This document shows positions 7,625 to 15,120 of a DNA stretch of 36,926 nt, piece after piece (the first letter of the stretch is position 1; every line of letters begins with the position of its first letter). The stretch is taken from assembly GCA_002686595.1 (NCBI GenBank), contig NYXZ01000083.1:1-36926 (forward strand). The letters run 5' to 3'. Source of the stretch: Planctomycetota bacterium (GTDB lineage Bacteria > Planctomycetota > UBA1135 > GCA-002686595). A program made the translations under genes and the position numbers. Under the pieces are notes generated by a model, which worked only from the letters and a program-made list of their open reading frames with translations, was not told where the DNA came from and searched no databases.

Positions 7625-9001
7625 ATGAGGATTCTGTTGGCGGAGGACGAGCCGACGATTGTCGTCACCCTGGGGGATGCCCTGCGCGGGGCCGGCCATT
7701 CGGTCTTCGATGCTCCTGATACCGATACGGCGCTGGAGTTTTTGGAGGGAGGCCTGCCGAATGTGGTCCTGACGGATATTCGCATGCCCGGGGCCGGCGG
7801 CATGGCGGTCTTGGCCCGGGCCTTGGAGTTGGCGCCGGAGCGGCCGGTGATCGTGATGACCGGTTATGGAACCGTGGACCAGGCCGTGGAAGCCATGCGT
7901 CTCGGGGCCCGCAACTACGTCCAGAAGCCATTCAGGAATGAGGCCATCCTGGCCATGGTGGAGGACTTCGGCCAGCTGGAGAATCTGCGCGAGGAAAACC
8001 GCGGCCTGCGGGAGCGCCTTTCGGAAGCCCAATCAATAGCTGGCATCGTCGGGGCTTCGCCCGAGATGGAGGCGGTCTTTGAGCGCATCCGCAAGGTGGC
8101 GCCCACCGAGGCCACGGTCCTCATCGAGGGCGAGAGCGGTACGGGCAAGGAACGGGTGGCGCGGGCCTTGCACGGAGCCAGCGGGCGCGCCCAGGGGCCC
8201 TTCATACCAATTTCCTGCGCCGCCCTGCCGGAGACCCTGTTGGAGGCTGAGTTGTTCGGTCACGAGAAGGGAGCTTTTACCGACGCGCGGCGGGAGCGGC
8301 GCGGGCGCTTTGAGTTGGCGGACGGCGGCACCCTGTTCCTCGATGACATCGACGACATGCCCCTGGCGGTGCAGGTCAAGTTGTTGCGCGTGCTCCAGGA
8401 GCGCTCCTTCGAGCGCGTGGGTGGCGAGCGCCAGGTGGAGGTTGACATCCGCGTGCTGGCGGCTACCAAGGTCCCCCTGCAGGAGCTCGTCAACGCCGGC
8501 AAGTTCCGCGAGGATCTCTTCTACCGCATCCATGTGGTGCCCCTTTCGCTGCCGCCCCTGCGAGCGCGGGCGGGCGATGTGCCGCTCTTGTTGACACACT
8601 TCATCGCAGCCCAGGCGCGGCGCGCGGGGGGGGAGCCCCAACGCGTTTCCCGTTCCACTTTGGTAGCCCTCACGAACTACCCCTGGCCGGGGAACGTGCG
8701 CGAACTGGAAAACGCCGTGCAACGGGCCGTGGCCCTGGCCGGCGACAAAAAGGAGTTGGCCCTGGAGGATCTGGTCACCGTTGATCCCCGCTGGCGTGGA
8801 GCCCTGAAGACCAGCGGCGAGCTGCGGCCCTTGCGGGAGGTCGTGCGGGAGCATGAGGTCGAACACATTCGCCGCGCCTTGGTGGAGACCGGCGGTCACC
8901 GCACCCAAACCGCTGACATCCTGGGCATTTCCCGCAAGGTGCTCTGGGAGAAGATCCGGGATTTCAAAATCGAAGTGCCCGAGCGTCGGGGCCGGAGCTG
9001 A
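7625..9001 (+). CDS. NtrC-family sigma-54-dependent response regulator
   Basis: A 458-residue activator with the standard three parts. The receiver domain (1-120) has acidic E7/D8/E9, phospho-acceptor D51 in TDIRMPG, the MTGYG Thr and the QKPF Lys. The AAA+ domain (about 140-375) has Walker A GESGTGKE, Walker B TLFLDDID, and the sigma-54 loop near residues 216-221, which reads GAFTDA in place of GAFTGA. The C-terminal Fis-type helix-turn-helix is HRTQTADILGISRKVLWEKI. When phosphorylated, such proteins remodel sigma-54 RNA polymerase. No histidine kinase gene is nearby, so the partner is elsewhere. The ATG at 7625 has a clear GGGAGG eight bases upstream (7611-7616). The nearby rpoN fits its mechanism. 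Confidence 0.92.
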   Translation: MRILLAEDEPTIVVTLGDALRGAGHSVFDAPDTDTALEFLEGGLPNVVLTDIRMPGAGGMAVLARALELAPERPVIVMTGYGTVDQAVEAMRLGARNYVQKPFRNEAILAMVEDFGQLENLREENRGLRERLSEAQSIAGIVGASPEMEAVFERIRKVAPTEATVLIEGESGTGKERVARALHGASGRAQGPFIPISCAALPETLLEAELFGHEKGAFTDARRERRGRFELADGGTLFLDDIDDMPLAVQVKLLRVLQERSFERVGGERQVEVDIRVLAATKVPLQELVNAGKFREDLFYRIHVVPLSLPPLRARAGDVPLLLTHFIAAQARRAGGEPQRVSRSTLVALTNYPWPGNVRELENAVQRAVALAGDKKELALEDLVTVDPRWRGALKTSGELRPLREVVREHEVEHIRRALVETGGHRTQTADILGISRKVLWEKIRDFKIEVPERRGRS

Positions 9002-9008
9002 GACGAGC

Positions 9009-9827
9009 GTGGCGCGGCTCCCTGAGCTCGAGTTGCCGGCGGGGACGCTGCTGATCGCGGACTTGCACCTGGATGTGGTGGGGCCGGAGGGGGATGGCCA
9101 GGACGGCCAGGACGGCCTGGACAATTGGCTGGCGGCCAACCCGGCGCCGGCCCTGATTATCCTCGGGGATCTCTTCGATGCCTGGGTGGGAGCGGGCCAG
9201 GCGCGGCAAGCTCCGGCCCGGAGAGTGCTGGAGGAGTTGGGGCAGCGCTTCCCGGGGGCCGTGCATTTGGTGCCGGGCAACCGTGATTTCCTCTTCGATC
9301 GGAAGACAGGCGCTCCCTTCGGCATCGAGGTCCATCGGGATGGAATGCTGGGTGTGCTGCCCACTGGCGGGCGCGTCTTGTTGGTACATGGTGATGAGTT
9401 CTGCACCCAGGATGTGACCTATCAACGGCTAAAACGCCTGCTGCGCCGCTCGACCTGGTTCCTGCGCGCCCTGCCCCTTTTCCTGGGACTGGCCCTGGCC
9501 CGCTACCTGCGCCGGCGCTCGCGGAAGGCGGTGGCCCACAAGGCCCCGGCCTATACCGCCATGCAAGTGGAAGCCGTGCGGGCGGCGGCCACGAGGGCCG
9601 GCGCCGAGCATGTGATCTGTGGCCATGCCCACCGGGCATTCAGCGGGCCCCTCTGGAGCGCGACGCCAGGCCCCGGCGCAGGGGGATCGGATGCTGGGAC
9701 CGGTGGCTGGTGGGTCCTGGGAGCCTTTGCCGAGGGCGCGGAGCTGGCCGGCGCCGGGCCTGGCGAGCTGGGGGGGACGGGGGCAGTCCTGCGGGTGACC
9801 GAGACGGGCCTGGAGCCGCATAACTAG
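9009..9827 (+). CDS. lpxH: UDP-2,3-diacylglucosamine diphosphatase
   Basis: A 272-residue calcineurin-like phosphoesterase. The family cuts UDP-2,3-diacylglucosamine to lipid X and UMP in lipid A synthesis, at the cytoplasmic side of the inner membrane. The LpxH metal motifs appear in order: ADLHLD (D18, H20), GDLFDAW, GNRDFL, VHGDEFCT and CGHAHR. The basic, hydrophobic insert between the fourth and fifth motifs (LRRRSRKAVAHKAPAY) matches the membrane-contacting lid of LpxH better than generic phosphoesterases. The C-terminus has a longer Gly-rich tail than the roughly 240-residue E. coli enzyme. The start is inferred: GTG at 9009 lies eight bases after the activator's stop and just before the first strand; the longer frame upstream only overlaps the regulator gene. 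Together with gmhB it implies an LPS-bearing outer membrane. Confidence 0.85.
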   Translation: MARLPELELPAGTLLIADLHLDVVGPEGDGQDGQDGLDNWLAANPAPALIILGDLFDAWVGAGQARQAPARRVLEELGQRFPGAVHLVPGNRDFLFDRKTGAPFGIEVHRDGMLGVLPTGGRVLLVHGDEFCTQDVTYQRLKRLLRRSTWFLRALPLFLGLALARYLRRRSRKAVAHKAPAYTAMQVEAVRAAATRAGAEHVICGHAHRAFSGPLWSATPGPGAGGSDAGTGGWWVLGAFAEGAELAGAGPGELGGTGAVLRVTETGLEPHN

Positions 9828-9902
9828 GCTCTCGCTGGGTTTTTGGGGCTCCGAGGGGGGCAGCTTTGGCCCTTTTCCCTTCCCGTTTAAGTCGGGCGGA
9901 CC

Positions 9903-9908
9903 TACACT
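9903..9908 (+). promoter_or_regulatory. Candidate -10 element for cmk
   Basis: TACACT lies 39 bases before the cmk ATG, in the 120-base spacer after lpxH. It would give a leader of about 33 bases without a Shine-Dalgarno. No clear -35 is present at the usual distance. A weak five-base hairpin (GAGCC/GGCTC, 9813-9831) with a T run at 9840-9844 precedes it and could end the lpxH transcript, but the gap between stem and T run is too long to call it. Confidence 0.25.
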
Positions 9909-9947
9909 CTTGCGCCCTTCCGCCGAGCGGACGGGATTCCTTCAACC

Positions 9948-10625
9948 ATGATCGTCGCCATCGACGGGCCTGCAGCCTCTGGCAAGAGCACCGTGGCCCG
10001 CGCCGTAGCCCAAGCTCTGGACCTCACCTTCCTCGATACGGGGGCGATGTACCGGGCCCTGACCGCCGCGGTGCTCGAGCGCGGCTGCGCTCTGGGTGAT
10101 GGGGAATCCTGTGCGCGCATCGCGGAAGAACTCGACCTCACCTTCGATGCGGAGGGCCGGGTACTTGTGGACGGGCGAGCCGATGAGGCGCGCATTCGCA
10201 GTGCTGCGGTGACCGCCGCCGTGTCAGAAGTGGCTGCCCACCCGGCCGTGCGCCGGGCGCTGGTATCAATCCAGCGCAGGGTGGCCCAAGACGCGCCGGG
10301 AGTGGTGGCCGAGGGACGGGATACCACAACCGTTGTCTTCCCTGGCGCGGACCACAAGTTCTTTCTGACAGCAACTAGCAGTGAGCGCGCCCGGCGCCGC
10401 GCCCTCCAAGAGGGCCGGCCCGAGGAGCAGGATGCCCTGCGCCTGGAGATCGAGCGCCGCGATGCCTTTGACAGCACGCGCGCCGACTCGCCCCTGGTGC
10501 GGGCCTCCGATGCCGTGGCCATCGACACCGACGGCTATGACGCGGCGGCGGTGACGGCCCTGATACTGGCCCGTATCTCCGCTCCCGCCCACGATCAACA
10601 GCACAACTCAGGCGACAACGCCTGA
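9948..10625 (+). CDS. cmk: Cytidylate kinase
   Basis: A 225-residue NMP kinase that phosphorylates CMP and dCMP with ATP. The P-loop is GPAASGKST (residues 7-15), followed by the typical FLDTGAMYRALT segment. The CMP-binding insert region has VAEGRDTTTVVFPGADHKFFLTA and then the lid ERARRR. The length matches the family. The ATG at 9948 begins the first beta strand directly. It sits 60 bases upstream of rpsA, the same cmk-rpsA order found in E. coli and many other bacteria, so the two genes are likely co-transcribed or co-regulated. There is no Shine-Dalgarno. Confidence 0.95.
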   Translation: MIVAIDGPAASGKSTVARAVAQALDLTFLDTGAMYRALTAAVLERGCALGDGESCARIAEELDLTFDAEGRVLVDGRADEARIRSAAVTAAVSEVAAHPAVRRALVSIQRRVAQDAPGVVAEGRDTTTVVFPGADHKFFLTATSSERARRRALQEGRPEEQDALRLEIERRDAFDSTRADSPLVRASDAVAIDTDGYDAAAVTALILARISAPAHDQQHNSGDNA

Positions 10626-10685
10626 GCACTTTTAACTTCTAACCCGAACCCTGTTCACCACTCCAACCCAACCCTTTTCATAACC
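10626..10685 (+). promoter_or_regulatory. G-depleted, SD-less leader of rpsA
   Basis: The 60 bases between the cmk stop and the rpsA ATG contain only three G residues, whereas the surrounding DNA is strongly GC-rich with about equal G and C. The strand is runs of C, A and T without Shine-Dalgarno or stable hairpin. rpsA leaders in other bacteria also lack a strong Shine-Dalgarno and can be recognised by S1 itself, which allows autoregulation; that such control applies here is an inference. Confidence 0.45.
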
Positions 10686-12728
10686 ATGGTCCTCGCCTCA
10701 AACCGCATCAAACAGTTCGAACTAGACCCGGAGGAACTGGAGCGCAGACTCCAAGAAGCCCTCGGTGAGTTCGACGAAGTCACCTACGATCAAATCCTGT
10801 CCGAGTCCGTGCGCGATTTCCGCACGGGCAGCATCGTGCAGGCCACGGTGGACGCCGTGGACGAGCGCACCGGTTTGGTGGCCATGGACATCGGTGGCAA
10901 ATCCGAAGGGCACATCGCCATTGGTGAGTTCGGCGACGAGCTGCCGGAGAAGGGCCAGGTTTTCGAGGTCTACTACGAGGGTCTCGACCGCGAGGATGTG
11001 GCCAAGCTCAGCAAGCGCCGGGCCGATCGGCTGCGCGCCTGGAAAACGGTTTCCGCCAAGTACAACGAAGGCGATGACATTCAGGGCGTCGTGCAACGCA
11101 AGATCAAGGGCGGACTGCTCGTGGATGTGGAGGGCGTCAATGTCTTCCTGCCCGCCAGCCAGGTCAGCCTGCGCCGGGCCGCGGACATCGGCGATTTCCT
11201 CGACGAGCCGGTGCGCGCCCGCATCATCAAGATGGACATGGAGCGCATGAACATCGTTGTCTCGCGTCGCAAGCTGTTGGAGGAAGAGCGCCAGGCCCAA
11301 AAGGAAATCCTGCTCAAGGATATCCACGAGGGACAACTGCGCATGGGCACGATCAAGAACATCGCCGACTTCGGAGCCTTCGTGGATCTGGGCGGTATCG
11401 ATGGCCTGCTGCACATCACGGACATGTCCTGGGGACGCATTCGTCACCCATCGGAGATGCTCAAGCTCGACGAAGAGATCGAGGTCAAGGTGCTGCGCGT
11501 GGACCACGATCGCGAGCGCATCGCCCTCGGACTCAAGCAGAAGAGCGCCTCTCCCTGGGATGGGATCGAGGGTCGTTACCCGGTGGGCAGCAAGCACAAG
11601 GGCAACATCGTCAACATCATGACCTACGGTGCCTTCGTCAAACTCGAAGACGGCGTCGAAGGCCTGGTGCACATCTCGGAGATGAGTTGGACGCGACGCA
11701 TCAACCACCCCTCTGAACTGGTCAGCACCGGTGAAGAGGTCGAAGTCATCGTGCTCGAGTTCAGTTCCGACCGCCAAGAGGTTTCCCTGGGCATGAAGCA
11801 AGCCCAGAAGAACCCCTGGCAAACCGCCCTGGATCACTACCCTGTGGGAACTGTGATCGAAGGCCGCGTGCGCAACCTGACCTCCTACGGTGCCTTCGTC
11901 GAAATCGAAGAGGGCATCGATGGCCTGCTGCATGTCTCGGACATGAGTTGGACCAAGAAGGTCGCCCACCCCTCGGAACTCGTCAAGAAGGGCGACAAGT
12001 TGACCTGTGTCGTGCTCTCGGTTGATTCCGACAAGAAGCGCATCGCCCTGGGTACCAAGCACCTGACCGCCGATCCCTGGCAGGACGACATTCCGAGCAA
12101 CTACCACGTTGGTGATTTGCTCTCTGGCTACATCACCAAGACGACCAACTTCGGCGCCTTTGTGAAGCTCGAAGAGGGCCTCGAAGGGCTGTTGCACGTG
12201 TCCGAGTTGACCGAGGACCGCAACGCCCATCCGGAGGATTTGGTGCAGCCCGGCCAGAAGGTCGAAGTGCGCATCATCCGCGTCGATGTGGATGACCGCC
12301 GCATCGGTCTCTCCTTCGTGCACGCGGACTTCGACGAGAATCTCAAGCTGCCGCCCATCGTGCCCGGATCCGGCGACAAGTCGGAAGCGGCCCCAGAGGA
12401 AGCGTCCGCTGCCGCACCCGCCGAGGAAGCCCCGGCCGACGAAGCACCGGCTGAAGAGGCCGTGGCAGAAGAAGCCCCGGCTGCCGAGGCCCCTGCTGAA
12501 GAGGCCGTGGCTGAAGAAGCCCCGGCTGCCGAGGCCGCCGCTGAAGAGGCCCCGGCCGCAGAAGCTCCTGCTGAAGAGGTCGTGGCCGACGAAGCCCCGG
12601 CTGACGAAGCACCTGCTGAAGAGGCCGTGGCTGAAGAAGCCCCGGCTGAGGATGCTGCGGCTCCTGAATCCACGGAGGCGCCCGCCGCGGAGGCCGCGGC
12701 CGCCGACGGGGAGGAGAGCGCTGGCTAG
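10686..12728 (+). CDS. rpsA: 30S ribosomal protein S1
   Basis: A 680-residue S1 with about six OB-fold S1 domains (roughly residues 35-100, 118-185, 205-275, 290-360, 377-447 and 464-534). Domains 3-6 show the regular pattern GAFVxL/EEGxxGLLHxSxMSW...HPSExx. The protein docks mRNA on the small subunit. Domains 1-2 are the more diverged ribosome-binding ones. After about residue 550 a low-complexity Ala/Glu/Pro tail of roughly 120 residues follows, with a repeating unit of about 15 residues; this tail is absent from E. coli S1. The ATG at 10686 has no Shine-Dalgarno. Codon choice in the S1 domains looks optimised (many GAG, AAG, CTG, ATC). A lipoprotein gene overlaps or abuts its 3' end. Confidence 0.95.
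   Translation: MVLASNRIKQFELDPEELERRLQEALGEFDEVTYDQILSESVRDFRTGSIVQATVDAVDERTGLVAMDIGGKSEGHIAIGEFGDELPEKGQVFEVYYEGLDREDVAKLSKRRADRLRAWKTVSAKYNEGDDIQGVVQRKIKGGLLVDVEGVNVFLPASQVSLRRAADIGDFLDEPVRARIIKMDMERMNIVVSRRKLLEEERQAQKEILLKDIHEGQLRMGTIKNIADFGAFVDLGGIDGLLHITDMSWGRIRHPSEMLKLDEEIEVKVLRVDHDRERIALGLKQKSASPWDGIEGRYPVGSKHKGNIVNIMTYGAFVKLEDGVEGLVHISEMSWTRRINHPSELVSTGEEVEVIVLEFSSDRQEVSLGMKQAQKNPWQTALDHYPVGTVIEGRVRNLTSYGAFVEIEEGIDGLLHVSDMSWTKKVAHPSELVKKGDKLTCVVLSVDSDKKRIALGTKHLTADPWQDDIPSNYHVGDLLSGYITKTTNFGAFVKLEEGLEGLLHVSELTEDRNAHPEDLVQPGQKVEVRIIRVDVDDRRIGLSFVHADFDENLKLPPIVPGSGDKSEAAPEEASAAAPAEEAPADEAPAEEAVAEEAPAAEAPAEEAVAEEAPAAEAAAEEAPAAEAPAEEVVADEAPADEAPAEEAVAEEAPAEDAAAPESTEAPAAEAAAADGEESAG
12450..12660 (+). 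repeat. Degenerate 45-bp tandem repeat in the rpsA tail
   Basis: The DNA encodes units of the type APAEEAVAEEAPAAE. At least two adjacent copies are nearly identical (about 12445-12535), and further copies are shuffled. A five-residue sub-period (xxAEE) is visible. This is an in-frame expansion and contraction site, so tail length probably varies between relatives. Confidence 0.7.
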
Positions 12729-13788
12729 ACAGGTCGAAAAACGCCCCCGACGCCAGTGTTCCACGCTGCGTGTCGGGGGCGGCACCTGTCTGTTGGTAGC
12801 GCTGCTCCTCCTCCGGCTAGTCACTGCCTGTGCTTCTCCCCCCGCTGAGGCGGGGCTGGATGCGCGCCTGGCCGGTGTGGAGGCTGAGTTTCAGCCGGCC
12901 CTCTCGGCCCTGCGAGGGGCCGTGCGGGATGATGCTGATGACACCGCCCGGGGAATCCTGGACCGTCTCATGGCCAGGAAACCTCGGGGCGAGGCCCTGG
13001 AACTGGCCTTGGCCTTCGAGCGCATCCTCGCCGGACGCGCGGCTCTCGGTGAGCTGTCTTCGACCCTGCTCTTCGAGGAACTCGAGCGGCGGGACGGCTC
13101 CCGTGAACTGGCCCTGGAACTCTTCCAAGTGTGGGTGAACCTGGGGGCTCTGGACGTCGAGCTGCGGCCGGGCCCGACATCACTGCGCCTGGAACGCGAG
13201 AGCATCGATGCCCGGGGCCAATTGGGGCGCCGGGTGAACAGCGAAGTCCTGGCGGGCTTCGACTCCTGGACTCTGCCAGCCGGTGGGGCGCAACGCCGCA
13301 GCCTGGGTGTATTCCTGCTTCCAGTTCCGACAGACAGCATGGCGGCCCGCTTGACCTGCACCGTCAGCCACCTGCCGGGTTTCGTGCTGGTGGACGGTCG
13401 GGAACTACCCGCCCAACGCCTGCCCCAGTCCACGCTCAGTCGCCAGCGCCTCGCTGACTTCATGCCCACGGCTCCAGTGAGCGCCGCTGAGTGGTTGACC
13501 TGTGCCCGCTCTCCCCGGGCTCACATCGCCGCCCTGTTGGAGCGCACCGTGCGCCTGGCGGAAGGTGAGCGGGAGGAAGTGCTGCGGGCCCTGGCCCGCG
13601 ATCAAGCTGATATTGGGCGCGCCGCCTGGGAGCGGGCCATGCCGGCCCTGCGTTGGCTGCTGCCGGAAGGACGACAGCTCAGTTCACCGGAGCATTGGCG
13701 ACAAGCCCTGGCCGTGCGCGCCGCAGCACTGGAGCGGGAGCGAGGCGGCTCCGGTCCGGTCCTGGACATTCCCCAGGTCCGCAGGTAA
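12721..13788 (+). CDS. Exported lipoprotein of unknown function
   Basis: A protein of about 355 residues with no family I recognise. A basic start (RQVEKRPRRQ) leads into the hydrophobic stretch LLVALLLLRLV and a lipobox VTAC (Cys37 if the start is at 12721), so it is probably an outer-membrane or periplasm-facing lipoprotein. The mature part is alpha-helical, Leu/Arg/Glu rich, with a middle beta segment. No ATG, GTG or TTG gives a full signal peptide; a CTG at 12721, overlapping the rpsA stop by eight bases and preceded by GGGAGGAG at 12709-12716, is my best start. TTG at 12793 would leave a signal too short. The coordinates of the 5' end are therefore uncertain. The tyrS gene follows 34 bases after the stop. 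Confidence 0.6.
   Translation: MARQVEKRPRRQCSTLRVGGGTCLLVALLLLRLVTACASPPAEAGLDARLAGVEAEFQPALSALRGAVRDDADDTARGILDRLMARKPRGEALELALAFERILAGRAALGELSSTLLFEELERRDGSRELALELFQVWVNLGALDVELRPGPTSLRLERESIDARGQLGRRVNSEVLAGFDSWTLPAGGAQRRSLGVFLLPVPTDSMAARLTCTVSHLPGFVLVDGRELPAQRLPQSTLSRQRLADFMPTAPVSAAEWLTCARSPRAHIAALLERTVRLAEGEREEVLRALARDQADIGRAAWERAMPALRWLLPEGRQLSSPEHWRQALAVRAAALERERGGSGPVLDIPQVRR
12742..12781. terminator. Strong stem-loop after rpsA (no T run)
   Basis: CGCCCCCGAC (12742-12751) and GTCGGGGGCG (12772-12781) are perfect ten-base complements with a 20-base loop, starting 13 bases after the rpsA stop. No T run follows, so it may be a processing or pausing site, not an intrinsic terminator. 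It lies inside the predicted signal-peptide coding region of the lipoprotein gene, where it could limit downstream expression. Confidence 0.45.
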
Positions 13789-13822
13789 TGATTCACGCGC
13801 CAGCTTCCCCTCCTGTCATTCG

Positions 13823-15022
13823 ATGATTACACCCGATTCCACCGGCGACAACTCGCCCCAGTTCGACATCCTGCGACGCGGGGCAGTTGACCTCATCGAG
13901 GAACAGCAGACCCGCAAACTCCTGGCTCTGGGGCGGCCCCTGCGCATCAAGCTCGGCCTGGACCCGAGTTCGCCGGACCTGCATGTGGGCCATGCCATCC
14001 AACTCCTGAAACTGCGCGACTTGCAGGAGCTGGGGCACCAGATTGTGCTGATCGTCGGCGATGCCACGGCCATGATTGGGGATCCCACGGGGCGCAACAA
14101 ACTTCGCCCGCAACTGACCCGGGAAGCGGTCGAGGAGAACCTCGTGACCTACACGGACCAGGCCGCCGAGCTGATCGATATGGAACGCACGGAAGTGCGG
14201 CGCAACTCCGAGTGGTTTGACGCCATGGACTTTCAGGGCCTGGTGCGCTTGACGAGTCGCATGACCGTGGCGCGCATGATCGAACGCGACACATTTCAAC
14301 AGCGCATGGAGGCCTCCGAGCCCATTGGCATCCACGAGTTTCTCTATCCCCTGATGCAGGGCTGGGACTCGGTGATGGTCAAGGCTGACCTGGAGCTGGG
14401 GGGCACGGATCAACTCTTCAATCTATTGGTCGGGCGCGATTTGCAACGCGAGGAGGGCCAGATGCCACAGGTGTGCCTGACGCTGCCGCTGATCAACGGT
14501 TCCGATGGGCGCAAGATGAGTAAGTCCTACGGCAACGCGATTCCCTTCAAGGCCGAACCGGCGGACATGTTCGGCAAGGTCATGGCCATCGAAGACGAGG
14601 TCATGGGGGCCTGGTTCACCCTCTTGACGCGCCTGCCGCAGGAGGAAATCACCACGCTTCTGGCGGGCCATCCGCGCCGGGCCAAGGCGGCCCTGGCGGC
14701 GGACATCACGGCTCGTTTCCATGGCGCCCAAGCGGCCCAGGCGGCCTCCGAGGCTTTTGACCGCCAGTTCCAAAAGCGCGAAGTCCCGGAGGACATGCCC
14801 GAACACGTCTGGCCCGACGAGGGCGGCGCTGACTTGCAGTTGGCCACGCTGCTGAAAAGCGTGGGGCTCGCGCCCACCACCTCGGAAGCGCGGCGTTTGG
14901 TCAAGCAGGGCGGCGTGCGCTTGGACGGCGAAGTGCAGAGCGATCCCGTGCGCCCCATCTCACCGGGCGCGGAGCCGCGCATCCTGCAAGTGGGGCGGCG
15001 ACGCTTCGTGCGCCTGCTCTAG
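13823..15022 (+). CDS. tyrS: Tyrosyl-tRNA synthetase
   Basis: A 399-residue class I synthetase that charges tRNA-Tyr. The HIGH-type motif is HVGH within LDPSSPDLHVGHAIQL; GDATAMIGDPTGR follows as in the TyrRS group of about 400 residues (TyrZ-like). The Tyr-binding and dimer region includes LELGGTDQLFNLLVGRDLQ, and the KMSKS loop is intact (GRKMSKSYGN). The C-terminus ends in an S4-type RNA-binding domain (SEARRLVKQGGVRLDGEV). The first in-frame ATG at 13823 fits the family start; the longer open frame upstream overlaps the lipoprotein gene. No T-box leader is visible upstream. It ends convergently to a DUF1573 gene, with hairpins in between. Confidence 0.95.
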   Translation: MITPDSTGDNSPQFDILRRGAVDLIEEQQTRKLLALGRPLRIKLGLDPSSPDLHVGHAIQLLKLRDLQELGHQIVLIVGDATAMIGDPTGRNKLRPQLTREAVEENLVTYTDQAAELIDMERTEVRRNSEWFDAMDFQGLVRLTSRMTVARMIERDTFQQRMEASEPIGIHEFLYPLMQGWDSVMVKADLELGGTDQLFNLLVGRDLQREEGQMPQVCLTLPLINGSDGRKMSKSYGNAIPFKAEPADMFGKVMAIEDEVMGAWFTLLTRLPQEEITTLLAGHPRRAKAALAADITARFHGAQAAQAASEAFDRQFQKREVPEDMPEHVWPDEGGADLQLATLLKSVGLAPTTSEARRLVKQGGVRLDGEVQSDPVRPISPGAEPRILQVGRRRFVRLL

Positions 15023-15052
15023 CTTGCGCGAGCTACCGCAACGGCGGTAGCT
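15020..15052. terminator. Two overlapping hairpins at the tyrS 3' end
   Basis: Two overlapping structures are visible. The first is a near-perfect palindrome around the stop codon, TAGCTTGCGCGAGCTA (15020-15035). The second is a perfect nine-base stem AGCTACCGC/GCGGTAGCT (15031-15039 and 15044-15052) with loop AACG. They share the AGCTA arm, so only one can form at a time. There is no T run on either side. As the neighbouring genes converge here, a bidirectional termination or mRNA-end role is likely. Confidence 0.45.
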
Positions 15053-15120
15053 GCGTGGGCATGCTGCGGGCAGCGGGCTCGTTGAACTAGCGCCGACCAA
15101 GCCACCGGGGTCTCTCCGTG

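Noticed and set aside
9813-9844. Terminator after lpxH
   Set aside because: The stem has only five pairs and the T run begins eight bases after it; too weak to call.
10722-12824. A 700-codon open frame antisense to rpsA
   Set aside because: It mirrors the S1 domains and the tail repeat exactly, has no signal, domain or start signal of its own, and is explained by high GC and codon bias.
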